The notes under the pieces: model-generated
What the model was told of the DNA's origin: nothing
The model's input: only the letters and a program-made list of their open reading frames with translations
Databases searched by the model: none
Shown: piece after piece, positions 49,630-60,955 of the stretch
How positions within the stretch are numbered: position 1 is the stretch's first letter
Layout of the letters: every line of letters begins with the position of its first letter
Assembly: GCA_014905825.1 (NCBI GenBank)
Contig: JACGCN010000003.1
Span: 682,001 to 746,000 of the forward strand
Source: Lyophyllum atratum
Lineage: Eukaryota; Basidiomycota; Agaricomycetes; Agaricales; Lyophyllaceae
DNA length: 64,000 nucleotides
Direction: 5' to 3'
Made by a program: the position numbers and the translations under genes

Positions 49630-50671
49630 GATCGTTCAGTGACACGATCTTTTTTGGAGTGGCGAAGAGTCCTGTATGGTTAGGGTTTACGCGTTTAAAT
49701 TTAGATTCACGACTTCTTTCAGTCTTCTTTGTCTTCGGCCACCTCTGCTCCGGAAATTATGCTCATATTGTGCTCCCCGACTAGAGTTTTCGCCTCCTAA
49801 AAATTTTACCACACACCCCGGATACACAATCGAGAGGCGAATGTGTGAAGTGATAGGAAAGCAATCTTATGTGTGTTTCCACAGCCTTCCTGAAGTTTTC
49901 CGACCACGCCAAGTTCCAACAGAATCAAGGATCTTCAGCGCGATCACGGGGCCTCAGAACTTCCTTGTTCTGACCAGGCCGAGTTCATCGGAACCGCAGC
50001 TGGGCAGAGCTGCCATTGAAGAAAATTTGCCCTGTCCCGGATGATGAGCTAACCGATGTGAAACTCTTCGCTGGGAGGAGCTACATTATGTACTGTACCT
50101 CCGGAGAAAGTCGTGGGTGTTGCGGGTTGCAATGCGTCAATCGTTTGGGAAAGCCCGACACGTGGAGCGTGGAGATCTGGCTCCGTCGTTAGACGTAAAT
50201 AAGGTAGCAAATGCAGGGTCAAATGCCGTCGAGTCCCAGGAACGGCACATCACCAATCTCATCAATGATGCATGATGCGCCCTTTTCTTGCATCTGAACG
50301 ACACCTCCACACGAATCCTTTTGGCGAAAATTGAAAGAATCAAGTCACACGCATGGTATGTGAAACATTTATCCTGTGTACGTGGCATGACTCTTATGAT
50401 GGAATTGAATGGGCTGGGAAATGGGCTCGGGAGGAGCGTCTATTGGGTCTAGTGATGGTAAGATTATACAACAGTCTGTACAGTATTGCAGTTATGATAG
50501 CGATGAGTAGATAATAAAATAAAATATGGCACAGGAAATACAGTATATGCAGGACGTCGTCGATGACATTAATCACCATTAGACGGAGTTTTACTGGGAG
50601 TGGCGAGAATGAGCAACTGAACGGCACAGATGGTGGAAAGTACTCACCAATGACTTTATGTGTCAATCGCT
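49630..50671. other. intergenic
   Basis: 1.04 kb between RRP4 and the MYND gene stop. It holds the RRP4 promoter. Open frames such as 49676-50044 have no family features. Confidence 0.4.
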
Positions 50672-51739
50672 TCACTTGTAAGCGAGGAAATAAGCCGACA
50701 GAGCCGGAAGATCGTTGGAGCCCGCATCCGAGTAGCCCTGTCTTCTGGAGCCGTTGAACTTCAAGACTATCACCGTGCCGCACCACGCTTTTGGAGCAGC
50801 GCCAGAAGTGATGTGATAGATTGCGCGGTTGAGTGGCCCCGACTTCTGTAACGCGGTGGGAGAGTACCATAGGTGCAAGGGGAACCGGAGGGGCTCGCCG
50901 TTAAGCCCTTGCGTCAACACAATACCCTCCGCCTGCCCGTCGGGGAAGTGAGACTGAACCAGGGGTATCGGGCACATGCCCTGAGAGGGCTTGTGCGACG
51001 GTCGACAGCTGACGGTGATGATCCGCGGACGTTCTGAGAATGAGGGACATTAGTGCCATAGTAGAGGATAGATGGTTCAGGGTGACTCGGACTAACCTTC
51101 TTCGGGCGAAAAGAGGATGGCAGAGACAGTAATGTATTGTGGCTCAGCAGGCGGAGGAGTCGCGATCATATTCATGTTGTACCCCCCGCTCGAGGTCTGG
51201 GCAGGTATGCACTCTGTGCGGTGACGTTTCCAATCCTACAGAAAAATCGGGTCAGTCAGATAGGCAAGCGATGGTGTAGGTGCAATTGCGCACGTCGTGG
51301 AGATGTTGTGGGGTGCAATACCAGGCGCTCTGACAGCGACTACACCACATCGAGGTAGCTTTGCAGCAGACGGTACAGGGATGGTTGATAACTGGCATAG
51401 AATACATTTCGAATGAGAGCAAGGGACCGAGATATAGACGAGGCGGGGGTGGATAATGACCAAGTCCTCTTCCAACAGGACGCGCTTTAAGGCTGCGCGG
51501 CTAGTCAGCTCTCGGACCGTTGCAGTATGGGAGAGAAAGGTGTAGTGACCCAGTTCAGTACGGCTCGCAATCGAGATCACCACGTAGCCCTTCAGGAGCG
51601 ATTCAGGCACGCTCGATGTCAATGGTGACGACTGTTTGTAGAATAAAATCGAAAATAAATATACAAAGAAATCGGGATCATTTGAATGCCAAGGAAAGTC
51701 GATATGTATATTGAAATGGGCACCATCAAGGTGACCCAT
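50672..51739 (-). CDS. MYND zinc-finger protein
   Basis: A fungal protein with a MYND finger, a protein-interaction zinc domain. The start MGHLDGAHFNIHIDFPW is at 51739. After about 100 residues the finger reads CTVCCKATSMWCSRCQSAWYC, then QHLHD, and across an intron DWKRHRTEC, giving the full C-C-C-C-C-C-H-C ligand set. Downstream is a domain with QYITVSAILFSPEE, RPRIITVSCRPSHKP, then NRAIYHITSGAAPKAWCGTV ending SAYFLAYK. This long C-terminal layout is common in Agaricomycete MYND genes of unknown role. A 33 bp intron-like stretch near 51660 keeps the frame either way, and the junction just before the finger was not resolved. Confidence 0.85.
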
Positions 51740-52067
51740 AGCGAATGGCAGACAGTTGTCCTTAGATTCCGGTTGTGTCTTTGGTCCTGAGGAGGATTAA
51801 TTCGGAGATGAACGGGAAGTAGGTCGCAGTTCGTCTCGAGCGTTGCATGAAATTAGCGCAAGAGGACACTGCATACTACTCAGTATCCATGCGTTGAAAC
51901 CCTAGGGCGTCGGTTGGGGTGGCGGGATGTCTTTCAGCGTTTCCTGGAGAACCACGTTTCATGACTAAGATCGGCCGGCCGCCGCTCCGGCATTTGGGAA
52001 TTCCTTCAGGTCGGGTCACAGTAACGCTTTGTGCGTGACACACAGTACACCATCCACCACATCCAAA
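51740..52067. promoter_or_regulatory. divergent promoter region, MYND gene / Y14
   Basis: 328 bp between two genes transcribed away from each other. No named element was identified. Confidence 0.4.
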
Positions 52068-52794
52068 ATGTCGGACGACGAGATGAACATTGACGATAGT
52101 ATGTTGCACTGAATGTTCAGTGGTAGACACAGATAATAACCTTGAAACTCTAGTGGTAGCAGGCGGAGCTGTGAGGAGAAGAGGCAGAGGCTTTCAGAAT
52201 ACAGGTAAGTTCAAACAGAAACTATCTCCCTGTGTAATCTGCCTACCTCAGGTCTAGGGGGCAACGACGGTCCTGTTACCACGGACCAGACCTATGATCG
52301 CGTCGAGACCTCGCATGTCAAGGATGTGGATACAAGAGCTGCGCGCTGTAAGCCATTCTAATTATCGCTTTGGATTACTGATCTCAACGTCAGGGCGCCC
52401 CCTGATGATTCAGCTGTCGAGGGTTGGATCGTTCTCGTTACCAATGTCCATGAGGAGGCGACAGAAGAGGATGTGACTGACAAATTTGCGGATTTCGGGG
52501 AGATCAAAAACCTTCATCTTAACCTTGACCGGCGCACAGGCTACGTGAAAGTGAGTCCTCACCGCCTTTACCATGTGTTACAATCGTTTATCCCCTTTCC
52601 CATGTCAGGGATACGCCCTCGTCGAGTATGAGACGATGACAGACGCCCAAAAGGCGATTGACGGCGCGTCTGGGACAACATTGTTGGAGCAAGAGATACA
52701 ATGCGATTACGCATTTGTACGGCCTCCACCATCCGGGCCCAAAAAAGGAAGAGGTCCTAGGGGTCGTAGTGCAAGTCCTGGTCGCCGAAGATAG
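52068..52794 (+). CDS. RBM8A: Y14/RBM8A, exon junction complex RNA-binding protein
   Basis: Core exon-junction-complex protein that binds Mago and marks spliced mRNA. Exons 52068-52098, 52154-52204, 52252-52347, 52414-52550 and 52609-52794 give 166 residues in frame. The start is [10 protein letters not shown]. The single RRM begins [20 protein letters not shown], with the RNP-like core [20 protein letters not shown] and [13 protein letters not shown]. The tail is [11 protein letters not shown], the usual Arg/Ser end. Length is close to animal Y14. The fourth exon uses the acceptor at 52413, which is the only one that keeps the frame to SVEGW. Confidence 0.95.
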
Positions 52795-53149
52795 TTACTG
52801 AATGGATATCCCCTGTGTCGCGTTTGCTCTGAAATCATGCCCTTTTGGAATACCTGCAGTGGCACGTTATCCTGAGCTATGTTGGTTGCTGGCATTAGAA
52901 AATGCCCATTGTGTACTCCTCATCGACCGTTATATTGTTATGCTCGGATGAATCTATGCAGCTGATTTATGACTGCGTCTGTGGATGCTGGGCGCTGGCG
53001 CCGGATGTTGAACGTTGAACAGATAGCTGAACTTGAACCTTACGAAACCTTTCACACGTGGTTTGCTGGTCAACTCTGACCTCCGCCTGCTCGCCATAAC
53101 CCTTTTCTGCTAAATTCTTCTACCCCATCTTTTTCTTTTCTAGCATACC
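52795..53149. other. intergenic
   Basis: 355 bp with the Y14 3' region and HP1 promoter. Nothing specific was seen. Confidence 0.4.
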
Positions 53150-54178
53150 ATGGCAAAAGTCTCATTAGCGCGCTCCGAAGTTGAAAGTGCGAGCGAGTCG
53201 GACGACCGTGCCAGCAAGAAAACGAAGAAGACTGAAAACAAGGTCGTACAGGAGCACATGGATGTCGATGAGGAAGAGGGCGATGAGGGCAGTGACGACG
53301 AACCAGAATATGAGATTGAAGCCATCCTCGACGCGAAACGAGGCTCATTTCCGGAGGCACGCCATCTGCACGCGAATCACTTTGAAACACGTAGCTCACA
53401 TGATTTATAGGGAAGAATTGGCTATTTAGTCAAATGGAAAGGCTACGGAGAGTCCGAAAACAGCTGGGTTGATGAACAAGACGCCGGGTGCGCGAAATGC
53501 TATGGAAAAACATGTCCAATTCACTAACCATACTCTGTCTAGAAATGCCACCGTCCTCATCGACGAATACTGGAAAACCCATACCAAGAAGCCCAGGAAA
53601 TCCACGGACACGAAATCACCCAAGCGGCCGCGTAAATCCATCGCTTCAGAGGAAGCTCCGGATACATCGACCAAGAAACGAGGGAGGAAGTCTCTACCGG
53701 CCGCAGCGTCGGTTACAGATGACGAAGACGTCAAGGAAGTCAGGACGACGAAGAAGGTGAAGAAGAATGGAGCCATGAAGCCTGAATCGGAGGAGCGCAG
53801 CCACCCCATGGACGAAGAGGCTGTGGTGCTTACGGACATGGCGCAGTACATGAACCTCCCAACCTGGGAACACATCGTGAAGACGATTGATACCATTGAA
53901 AAAGAAGCTGACGACTCGCTTTCTATTTACTTCCGCTTGTAAGTCTTTCGAAAGCTGTGACTATAAGTTCCACTTATTGAACTCCTGTAGGAACTCCGGC
54001 GAACGCATCAAAGAAAGTTCAAAGCTCTGCGCCGAGCGCTTCCCTCAGAAGGTATGTTATCCCAGGTAGCGGTTCCACGCCATGCTAAGTTATACACTAT
54101 ACACTGTAGTTGATCAAATTCTACGAAAGTAACCTCCGCTGGAGGTCTGCTTCAGAGCATGGAGGGAACGAATCATGA
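53150..54178 (+). CDS. HP1: heterochromatin protein HP1 (chromo and chromoshadow domains)
   Basis: Reader of methylated histone H3 Lys9 that builds heterochromatin. Exons 53150-53356, 53411-53487, 53543-53938, 53991-54051 and 54110-54178 give 269 residues in frame. After an acidic leader (DVDEEEGDEGSDDEP) the chromodomain runs YEIEAILDAKRGSFPEGRIG, YLVKWKGYGESENSWVDEQD, and NATVLIDEYW at about residues 50-105. A basic hinge rich in KKPRKS-type repeats follows. The chromoshadow domain has MAQYMNLPTWEHIVKTIDTI, LSIYFRLNSGERIKES and LIKFYESNLRWRS. The aromatic cage positions Tyr, Trp and a late acidic/aromatic residue are in place. Intron 1 (53357-53410) starts GC rather than GT. Confidence 0.96.
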
Positions 54179-57100
54179 GATGGTTGCAATGTACCATGTA
54201 TCCCCGATCTCTTCGCCACTTCATTTTCACTATGTCTACTCTATTCTTGTATTCAGTCAGGGGGAACACTCCCCTCTACTACCTTCGGAGCTTCATGGAA
54301 TTCCGCTCCTAGCTTGGTGGTGTATAATCCTAATTCCCCAAATTGTCTTGTCCAGTCAACTCTCGGAAGAACGGATCGTGAGACACCTGTCAAGATGTCG
54401 ACTTCAAAAACCATAGATTGCTTACAAGGTACCGACAAGGTCCAAGCCAGTTTGACCCTTGCTTTATCATTCCGTGCCCAATCGGGCGGTTCGTGGAGAT
54501 GGATGTAGTTCAAGCGTGTAAGTCGACCCTATCGAGCCCCTTCATAGGTCCGAGATCCTCAAGGGCCACCAAGCCCCTCATATCAATAACTTCCCTCCGC
54601 TCGAATCTGACAACTCAATGTTCACACGTTTGAGAGTGATATGTATGAGAGCCGTTGCCTGATCTGAGGCGGTCAATGACGACGACTCTCCAGGGTTTCC
54701 GATGCCCCTTGACTCCGCAGAGGCGGCCTTCAGTGGGATTCCGATGAACCTCCTTCGGCCCCCGCCGACGAGAGGGTCATCCATCCATGGGTTTATGTTG
54801 AGCAAGATATGTCGTTCGCTCATTGCGATGGATGCAAAACTGTGACGGCTTATCAGACAGCCGAATGTATCGTTCCCCGGCACTCCCGTTGTTCGGATTT
54901 CCTTTGAGGTGAGTCGTCCATCGACTTGACACTCTGACGCCCAAAGTGTAGATGTTCAGATTGGGAGATGGCCGCCTTCCCCGGGTCCGACTCCGAAACA
55001 TGGTCAGACCATGCGACGCGTCGCTCTTCCCTCTAGAATTAAGGTCGCAAAATAAGCAAGACACATCCCTGAGCAAGTCTTCTTGTAGCGCTTGTTCAGA
55101 TATGCTTCCGTTGATCTCACCCATTTAAGTATCATGCTGTAATGAATCGCTGACAGAAATGGGTTGTTCCAGGTACCTCAAGGTGAGGTATAGGTAGGAA
55201 ACTCTCTGGCAACACATACTGTAAAGTCTACTAATAGGTAGATTTCACAGTCGCCACTATGCACACTATCAGGGAACGCGACTTACATAGTCCTCATGCA
55301 GTCTATGATGTCTGTATTACACCGTGCATGACGCCCACCTGACCCCATATCTGTACATAGTTGTCCATTACCCTGGCACGGAAGGATATGTTAGGGTATC
55401 GACCCTATGTAAATCACTGTTCATCTAGGCATCGCCAAGTTGCTTCTGGTCCGGCCACATTAGAAGAAGAATTTACGGACGAGTTCTTGGTCGCTGCTTA
55501 CTAGTACTAGCCAGTCTCCGTTCCACGAGTTTCTGTGTTTTCGGTGCCGGAGCTTCGGGAATATAATAAACCTGGGACCCCTAAATCCATCCCAATACGT
55601 AGCAGTACGTAGCTCGCGATGGTACAGCCCATAGTTGTCCAGATCGTCCCCTGCGGCTCAGGACGGAGACCATGTGCCATCCACATCCTCGTACATGTGG
55701 CCCACCCTGAAACCATAACGCTTGGACCTGATCATGATCGGAATCTAAGATTCTCTGCCTTGAGCTGAACTATAATATGTCGAGCTTCTAAATTCCGCGA
55801 CTATAGAGTTTGCTTGCCACTGGAAGTAAATAAAACAGACCCGATGCTCACTAGTCTATTCACCCTACAGACACCTCTTCCTGGCTAATAATTTTGCCAT
55901 CAGTTCCTGACGACATTGCCTTAGAGAAGTTCATGGAGTTGGCTGCATTCTCAACAGCTTCTATCACAACGCCACATATATTTACGATCGATGTCAAGTA
56001 GGAACCATTGCCGACACGTCGGATGACGACTGTAGCCACTTCGTATCGGTTTCCAGGTCTTTGCCTACCAGCATCGCCACATGGTGTACCGTAGCTCTTC
56101 GTCGAAAACACATGTGCCAACAGCAATTTTCTTGTCGGTGAAGAGTCAAGTCGCATCATGATCAACGCGTAGCTTTGACTCCTTGGGGATCCGGCATCGA
56201 CTCCTCCGGAACCGGGTGGGCTACTTCAAGTCGCTATTTAAGTACTTATAAACAGTTACATACCAGCCGACGTGCAGTCGATTTTGCGCGTCGATACTCC
56301 ACATCGGGATACCGGGCTTAAAAAGGGAAAAATCGTCAATGGCGGTATGTAATGTCGCCAACCACGTTTCCTTGATCGACCTAGTAATCGCCACCCCCTG
56401 TTTGAACTTGAACCTCTGCCGATCGTAGGCATTCCTGCGAATCGGAAGGTCATCATCCTGACACCACGGTCATCGCATCGTCGAGGGGCAGGAGTAGTTC
56501 GGAAGGATACCAAACGGGTGACAACAGAGGCTTCGGGCACTGCGGCGCAGCGTCGTGACGTGCTAGCGGGCGCCGACAAGGTATGATACGGGACTCTACT
56601 CGACTCGCAGGAATGAACTAAGGATGATTGGCAAGGAACGTATTCTGACTCCAGAGCCGAAGCCATCGGTGAATTCGAGGAGTATGACAGTCGCGTTAGA
56701 AACAAAGCTGGCCCGTCTTGCTTAGAACTCTATTCCGAACCGACTGCGCGTCAGACACATTCCATCCACGCCCGATTCCGCCCCCAACAGCATTTGTATT
56801 GTTCCTAGCGAAAAAAACCCCGACCGTCGGCTTGTGGGCGCTGATAGACCTGGGTCGTATGTAAATGGCTGGACTTGGCTGGACCCTAGACAACAAACGC
56901 TTTGAGAATTCACCATTGACGCACGCACTGCTTTCCACTTGTTTGGAAAGCCACCTACGAACCGCCAAATTTTGAGCAAGGTCGTCAGTGCCTACCTCAG
57001 CCTAGGAGTTATCCTCAGTGTTCAATCCTCACGCCGCATCAAAAGCCAATGGTTCGATAGACCAATAGAATACAGGAGTGAAACATCTGATACACGGAGC

Positions 57101-57450
57101 TTTTTGATACAGGTAATAACGACGAGGAGAATCACAGAAGATGCAAAAGCGGGAGGAACCGAATGGACAAAGCACGGTGGCGATATAAAACAGTGATACT
57201 GGTTAGACCCAGACTCCGGATCCAGTTCCCGAATGATGTGATGATAAAAGAGCAAGGGTCCAAGGATCCACGAAAGACGTAAGAAACCAGCTGAATGCAA
57301 GAGTTATTGCCAGATCCACAAGGAAGGCGGGCGTTAGGACAAAACCAGAAAACAAAGGAGCCAGTTCCAAAGGAGCCACCAACGGGGTCTTGCCTAAGTC
57401 AGGGAAGCGCAAGACGGAGATCTAGAAAGCACAGCAAACACCGCAAAGGA
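54179..57450. other. gene-poor region
   Basis: 3.3 kb without a convincing gene. Minus-strand frames at 54578-54883, 54777-55124, 55860-56165 and 56256-56705 are open but lack start context, splice continuity and recognisable motifs. A decayed gene or transposon is possible. No tRNA or inverted repeat was found. Confidence 0.4.
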
Positions 57451-59722
57451 TCACGTCAGCAGCAAGGGATCGTCCTCTCCGACATCCTCATCGTGCTCTT
57501 CCCTGCCCCAGGAGCCTAACCCTTTCCTCAGCCTCAATCGCTTCTTCCAATCATGGACGCCCTTCCCTTTCCTAGTAGAACGGCGAGGAAGCTCAGGCGA
57601 GGGAGGCTCAGCTACAGCCCAATCCTCGTCACACCACTGACCCTTCAATAAGAGCTCGTCTTCGATCTCGTCCCCAGACATGAGTACGTCGTCCACCTCC
57701 CGCTGGTCATCCTCCTCACGCACATGACCCATATCGACATCGCCATCATCTAGACGCCTTACCGCAGTTATGCTTGTGATTATGGCAGGAGGTCGTGCGA
57801 GAATGGTGTTACTCCGCTCCCTACGCGGGTGAGAGGGACCTTGTACGATAGTGCCGCTCCTCGTGCGCCTCGGTCCTCCTCCAAGAAGAGTCGTTGATGA
57901 TCCTTGTAAGACCGGGAAGTCCGACGCGCGTATAGTTCCACGTCGTTCACGTCCTCCGCGCTTTACCTTCGCAGCGTCCGTAGTCGAATTTTTTAGTTTA
58001 GAAGGTGAGATCTGGGCCGGAGATTGCAGAGGTTTGCCCTCTTGCGGACGACCTTGTTCATAATCCAGGGAGTGGGTCCTTGACAGTGGAAGACGCGATG
58101 TACCTCCACACATGCATATGAAGGACGACTCGGGAGGATACAGAATCAAACATACCATTACGAGATCCTAGATCCAGACTATTGAATAGCTCCTGTAAAG
58201 TCTCGGGGCGTTCATCTTCCTGTACCCTCCCAACTTCGTATTCGTGAAGATGAGTGGCAAGATCACAGTTTGGATGAATCTTCACTGCAAGCCCGAGTCC
58301 TAGAGAGTCCTCTTTGTCCGAATCATTATCATCTGCCTGGTCGAGAAAATCCATATCGAAATCTTTATCAAGCGAATTCTGGCGAGTATATGCGCCATGG
58401 GAGAGAGTTGGCGGCGAAATGAGACTGTCGCTCATCCATGGACCAAGAATGTCTGGGCCAAGTGACACTTGGAGGGCGCTGCGAATAGGAGATGGGTATA
58501 AATTACGAGAAGTTGAATGTCGATTCCCGTCCTCCTCGTCCGTAGAATCTGGCGACTCCTGAAAGACTACATTTCCAGCTCGGTGCACCTTCTTACCGAA
58601 AGGAGTGGATATCATCAACGCATCGCCAAAGAACGCTTCATCGTATGTTGAGCTGTAGGACAGCTGTGATGGAGGCCTGTTGAAATCCACAGGAGTAGCA
58701 CGGCTTTGGATACCACAGAAATCGAAGGTCGGGGGCGAAAGTATCTGATTATCGTAGACATCCGTTTTTGTTGCTGGATTCAAGGAAACAAACCAGGACC
58801 CGACGTCTGGGCGCTGTGCACTTCCGCTGGGGGCAGAAGGCCGGCGTACTTTGATAGAATCATCCTGGAAGGGTCGGCGGACGGGAGAATTAGCTGTGCT
58901 TTGAGCTTGGGGCCTAGAATGTGCACGATGGGAAGGTAGATTAGGGTTGAAGTGTGTGTCGGAAAGCGCGCGTGTAGGCCTTGCAGTGGTATCCTGGAGT
59001 GCGCTAAGCTTCTGATTACTTTTTCGCCTCGGTGATAGGTGTGGACTAGTGAACTGTGAAGTAAAAGGGCTGGCGAGAGGTGCTTCCTGTGTAGTTCCTT
59101 TCGATTTGGATCGGGCATCGCGGCGTGAGAGGGCGGCGTTTCCAAGACTAGCACCAGCAGCACGAGACATTGAGGAAGATCTAGAAGGCGGAGTAGCGTT
59201 TTCTTTGAGATTACGAGAGCTTGTTTTGTGCGACGGTCTAGTAGTCCGATTTGGCTTAGGTGCTTCCGGGATCTGTGGTCGAGTCTGTAAAACCGAGAAA
59301 GCAAGTGTAGGCGCGAGTGGAACGGGGGAAAACTCGTGATCCGATGGCAATGCTAGACCTCTTGATGATTCAAGCCTGTATATTTGCGCTTCCGTAAGAA
59401 ATGTTGGGTGCGGTGTTCGGAGGTCGTGCGGCTGAATCGATGAATATATGGCTATGGCTTCCTGAGTAGGCCCTTGTTCATTGGACTTCACTTTCTTGCG
59501 TATATGTCCTGTATATTCTTCCGGTCCCCTAGCAGAACCTATAGAGGCGCGATTGCCAGAGTGACGAGTCCTTTTGAGCATCCTCCGAGTCATTTCTGTG
59601 TAGGTCAATTTCTCTTCAGGATCGGTGATAGCTTGCAGAGGCGAAGAGTAGGATTTTAGGGCTATCTTTTTTCTTTCCTTCTTCCTCCTATGAGCATAAG
59701 TGATGACCTGTTTCCGCGCCAT
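57451..59722 (-). CDS. large disordered protein of unknown function
   Basis: Two exons, 59722-58156 and 58103-57451, join in frame across a 52 bp GT-AG intron to 739 residues. It starts MARKQVITYAHRRKKERKK, a basic, possibly nuclear-targeting leader. The rest is low-complexity: Ser/Pro/Arg-rich over residues about 150-400, with short motifs such as SLNPATKTDVYDNQ and FDMDFLDQADDNDSDKED. The C-terminus is acidic with a basic patch (STRKGKGVHDWKKRLRLRKG). No domain was recognised. The long uninterrupted frame and in-frame splice support a real gene, probably nuclear. Confidence 0.8.
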
Positions 59723-60955
59723 GGGTACCGTAGACGGATGTATCGATGAGGTTTGAGAGCTTCATCCGGCCCGAAACCTCCAAGTAGATGCTTCCGCCAA
59801 ATACATGTCAATACTGCCGCATGGTAAATTTCGATCTGATCTGCCACGGCTTGTGTGCCGCCCTAGTCTGAAAAGCATGATACGTAGGTTGTCCGAAATT
59901 ATTTCATTCGTTCTGAGCGGGATATTGGTGTGGTATGTAGCCTGTAGTGGAGTACCCTGACTGTAGCCCTTTATCCTCACCAAGTTATGATGCGCATCAC
60001 GGTGCCTGCTGCAGATCCTTTCAGGTACGACGGATTCGGTGACGCAAGTGTGTCGTCTGACCTTCTATCTGAAAATTGACTGTGACTACATACTCTTGAG
60101 GAGCATAGCCGAGCCATTCTTCTGCTACTCTCTTGCACTGAGCTGGAAGGCCTTCCTCGGGTGCTCGAAATTTTGCCACTGTGCAAATAGACTTCTGGCA
60201 CATGTAGTACTGGTAGCGTCACGGTGTCCCGCGATAAGTTGTAACGCATGCCATTGTCGTGCAATGTGCGTTATTTCCATTTCCCAGCTCGGCCGATCTT
60301 CTTTGACAGGGTGTTTCGAGTCACTTCCAAGCAACACATGACGGCCTAGCTATCACTTCCTGAGTAATGGCTTGAAGTCCTTGCAATTCATGGGAACCCA
60401 AGAGGTTCCAAGCATTCTGCGGGCTTCCCGGGCTTATGACTCGAGATGTGTATCACGTCAGGGATTCAGTAAATTCGGAGACCTCATAGAGTCAAGAGTC
60501 AACACAGACCCAGTACCCACAAGTAAATATTTTTCTCCAAAACAAGCGGTGATCTTACTTTATCTTACTCCATTCACTAACAGTCAGAGCCGCATGCAGC
60601 CGCATGCCGGTGTTGCTTGAACCGCTGATCCCAACAGCTCTCGGATATTTCATCTCCTAGAAGTAAAATTGTCTTTTATCCAGGAACCATGCGCCGGCGC
60701 CGATCACCTCACAGTCCCAGCTAGTCCCAGCTGCCATCGCATGGAAATAGACACGCAGGGATGATGTCTGTCTCCGGGCCAAATCAGTGGAGCAACAAGT
60801 CTCCCTACTTAGCAGCCAGGCAACGAGGTCAGATCTCGGCAAAGAAACAATTCAGTATGCCGACTGTAAGTTTGGCGCCGAACATATTGCTATGAGCACG
60901 CTACGCAACGCCCACACTTGGTGTGTAATAAAAGATACGACAACCTAATCAACGT
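59723..60955. other. intergenic, possible small gene
   Basis: 1.23 kb. On the minus strand at 60021-60205 an exon-like frame after an ACCAG acceptor reads CQKSICTVAKFRAPEEGLPA with VAEEWLGYAPQEYVVTVNFQ, and an upstream frame from 60337 ends near that acceptor. This could be a short gene or a relic. No family is known to me. Confidence 0.3.

Noticed and set aside
51236..51420. Reading the MYND finger region as a plain open frame
   Set aside because: The straight frame destroys the zinc ligands; the alternative frame with an intron gives the complete MYND pattern.
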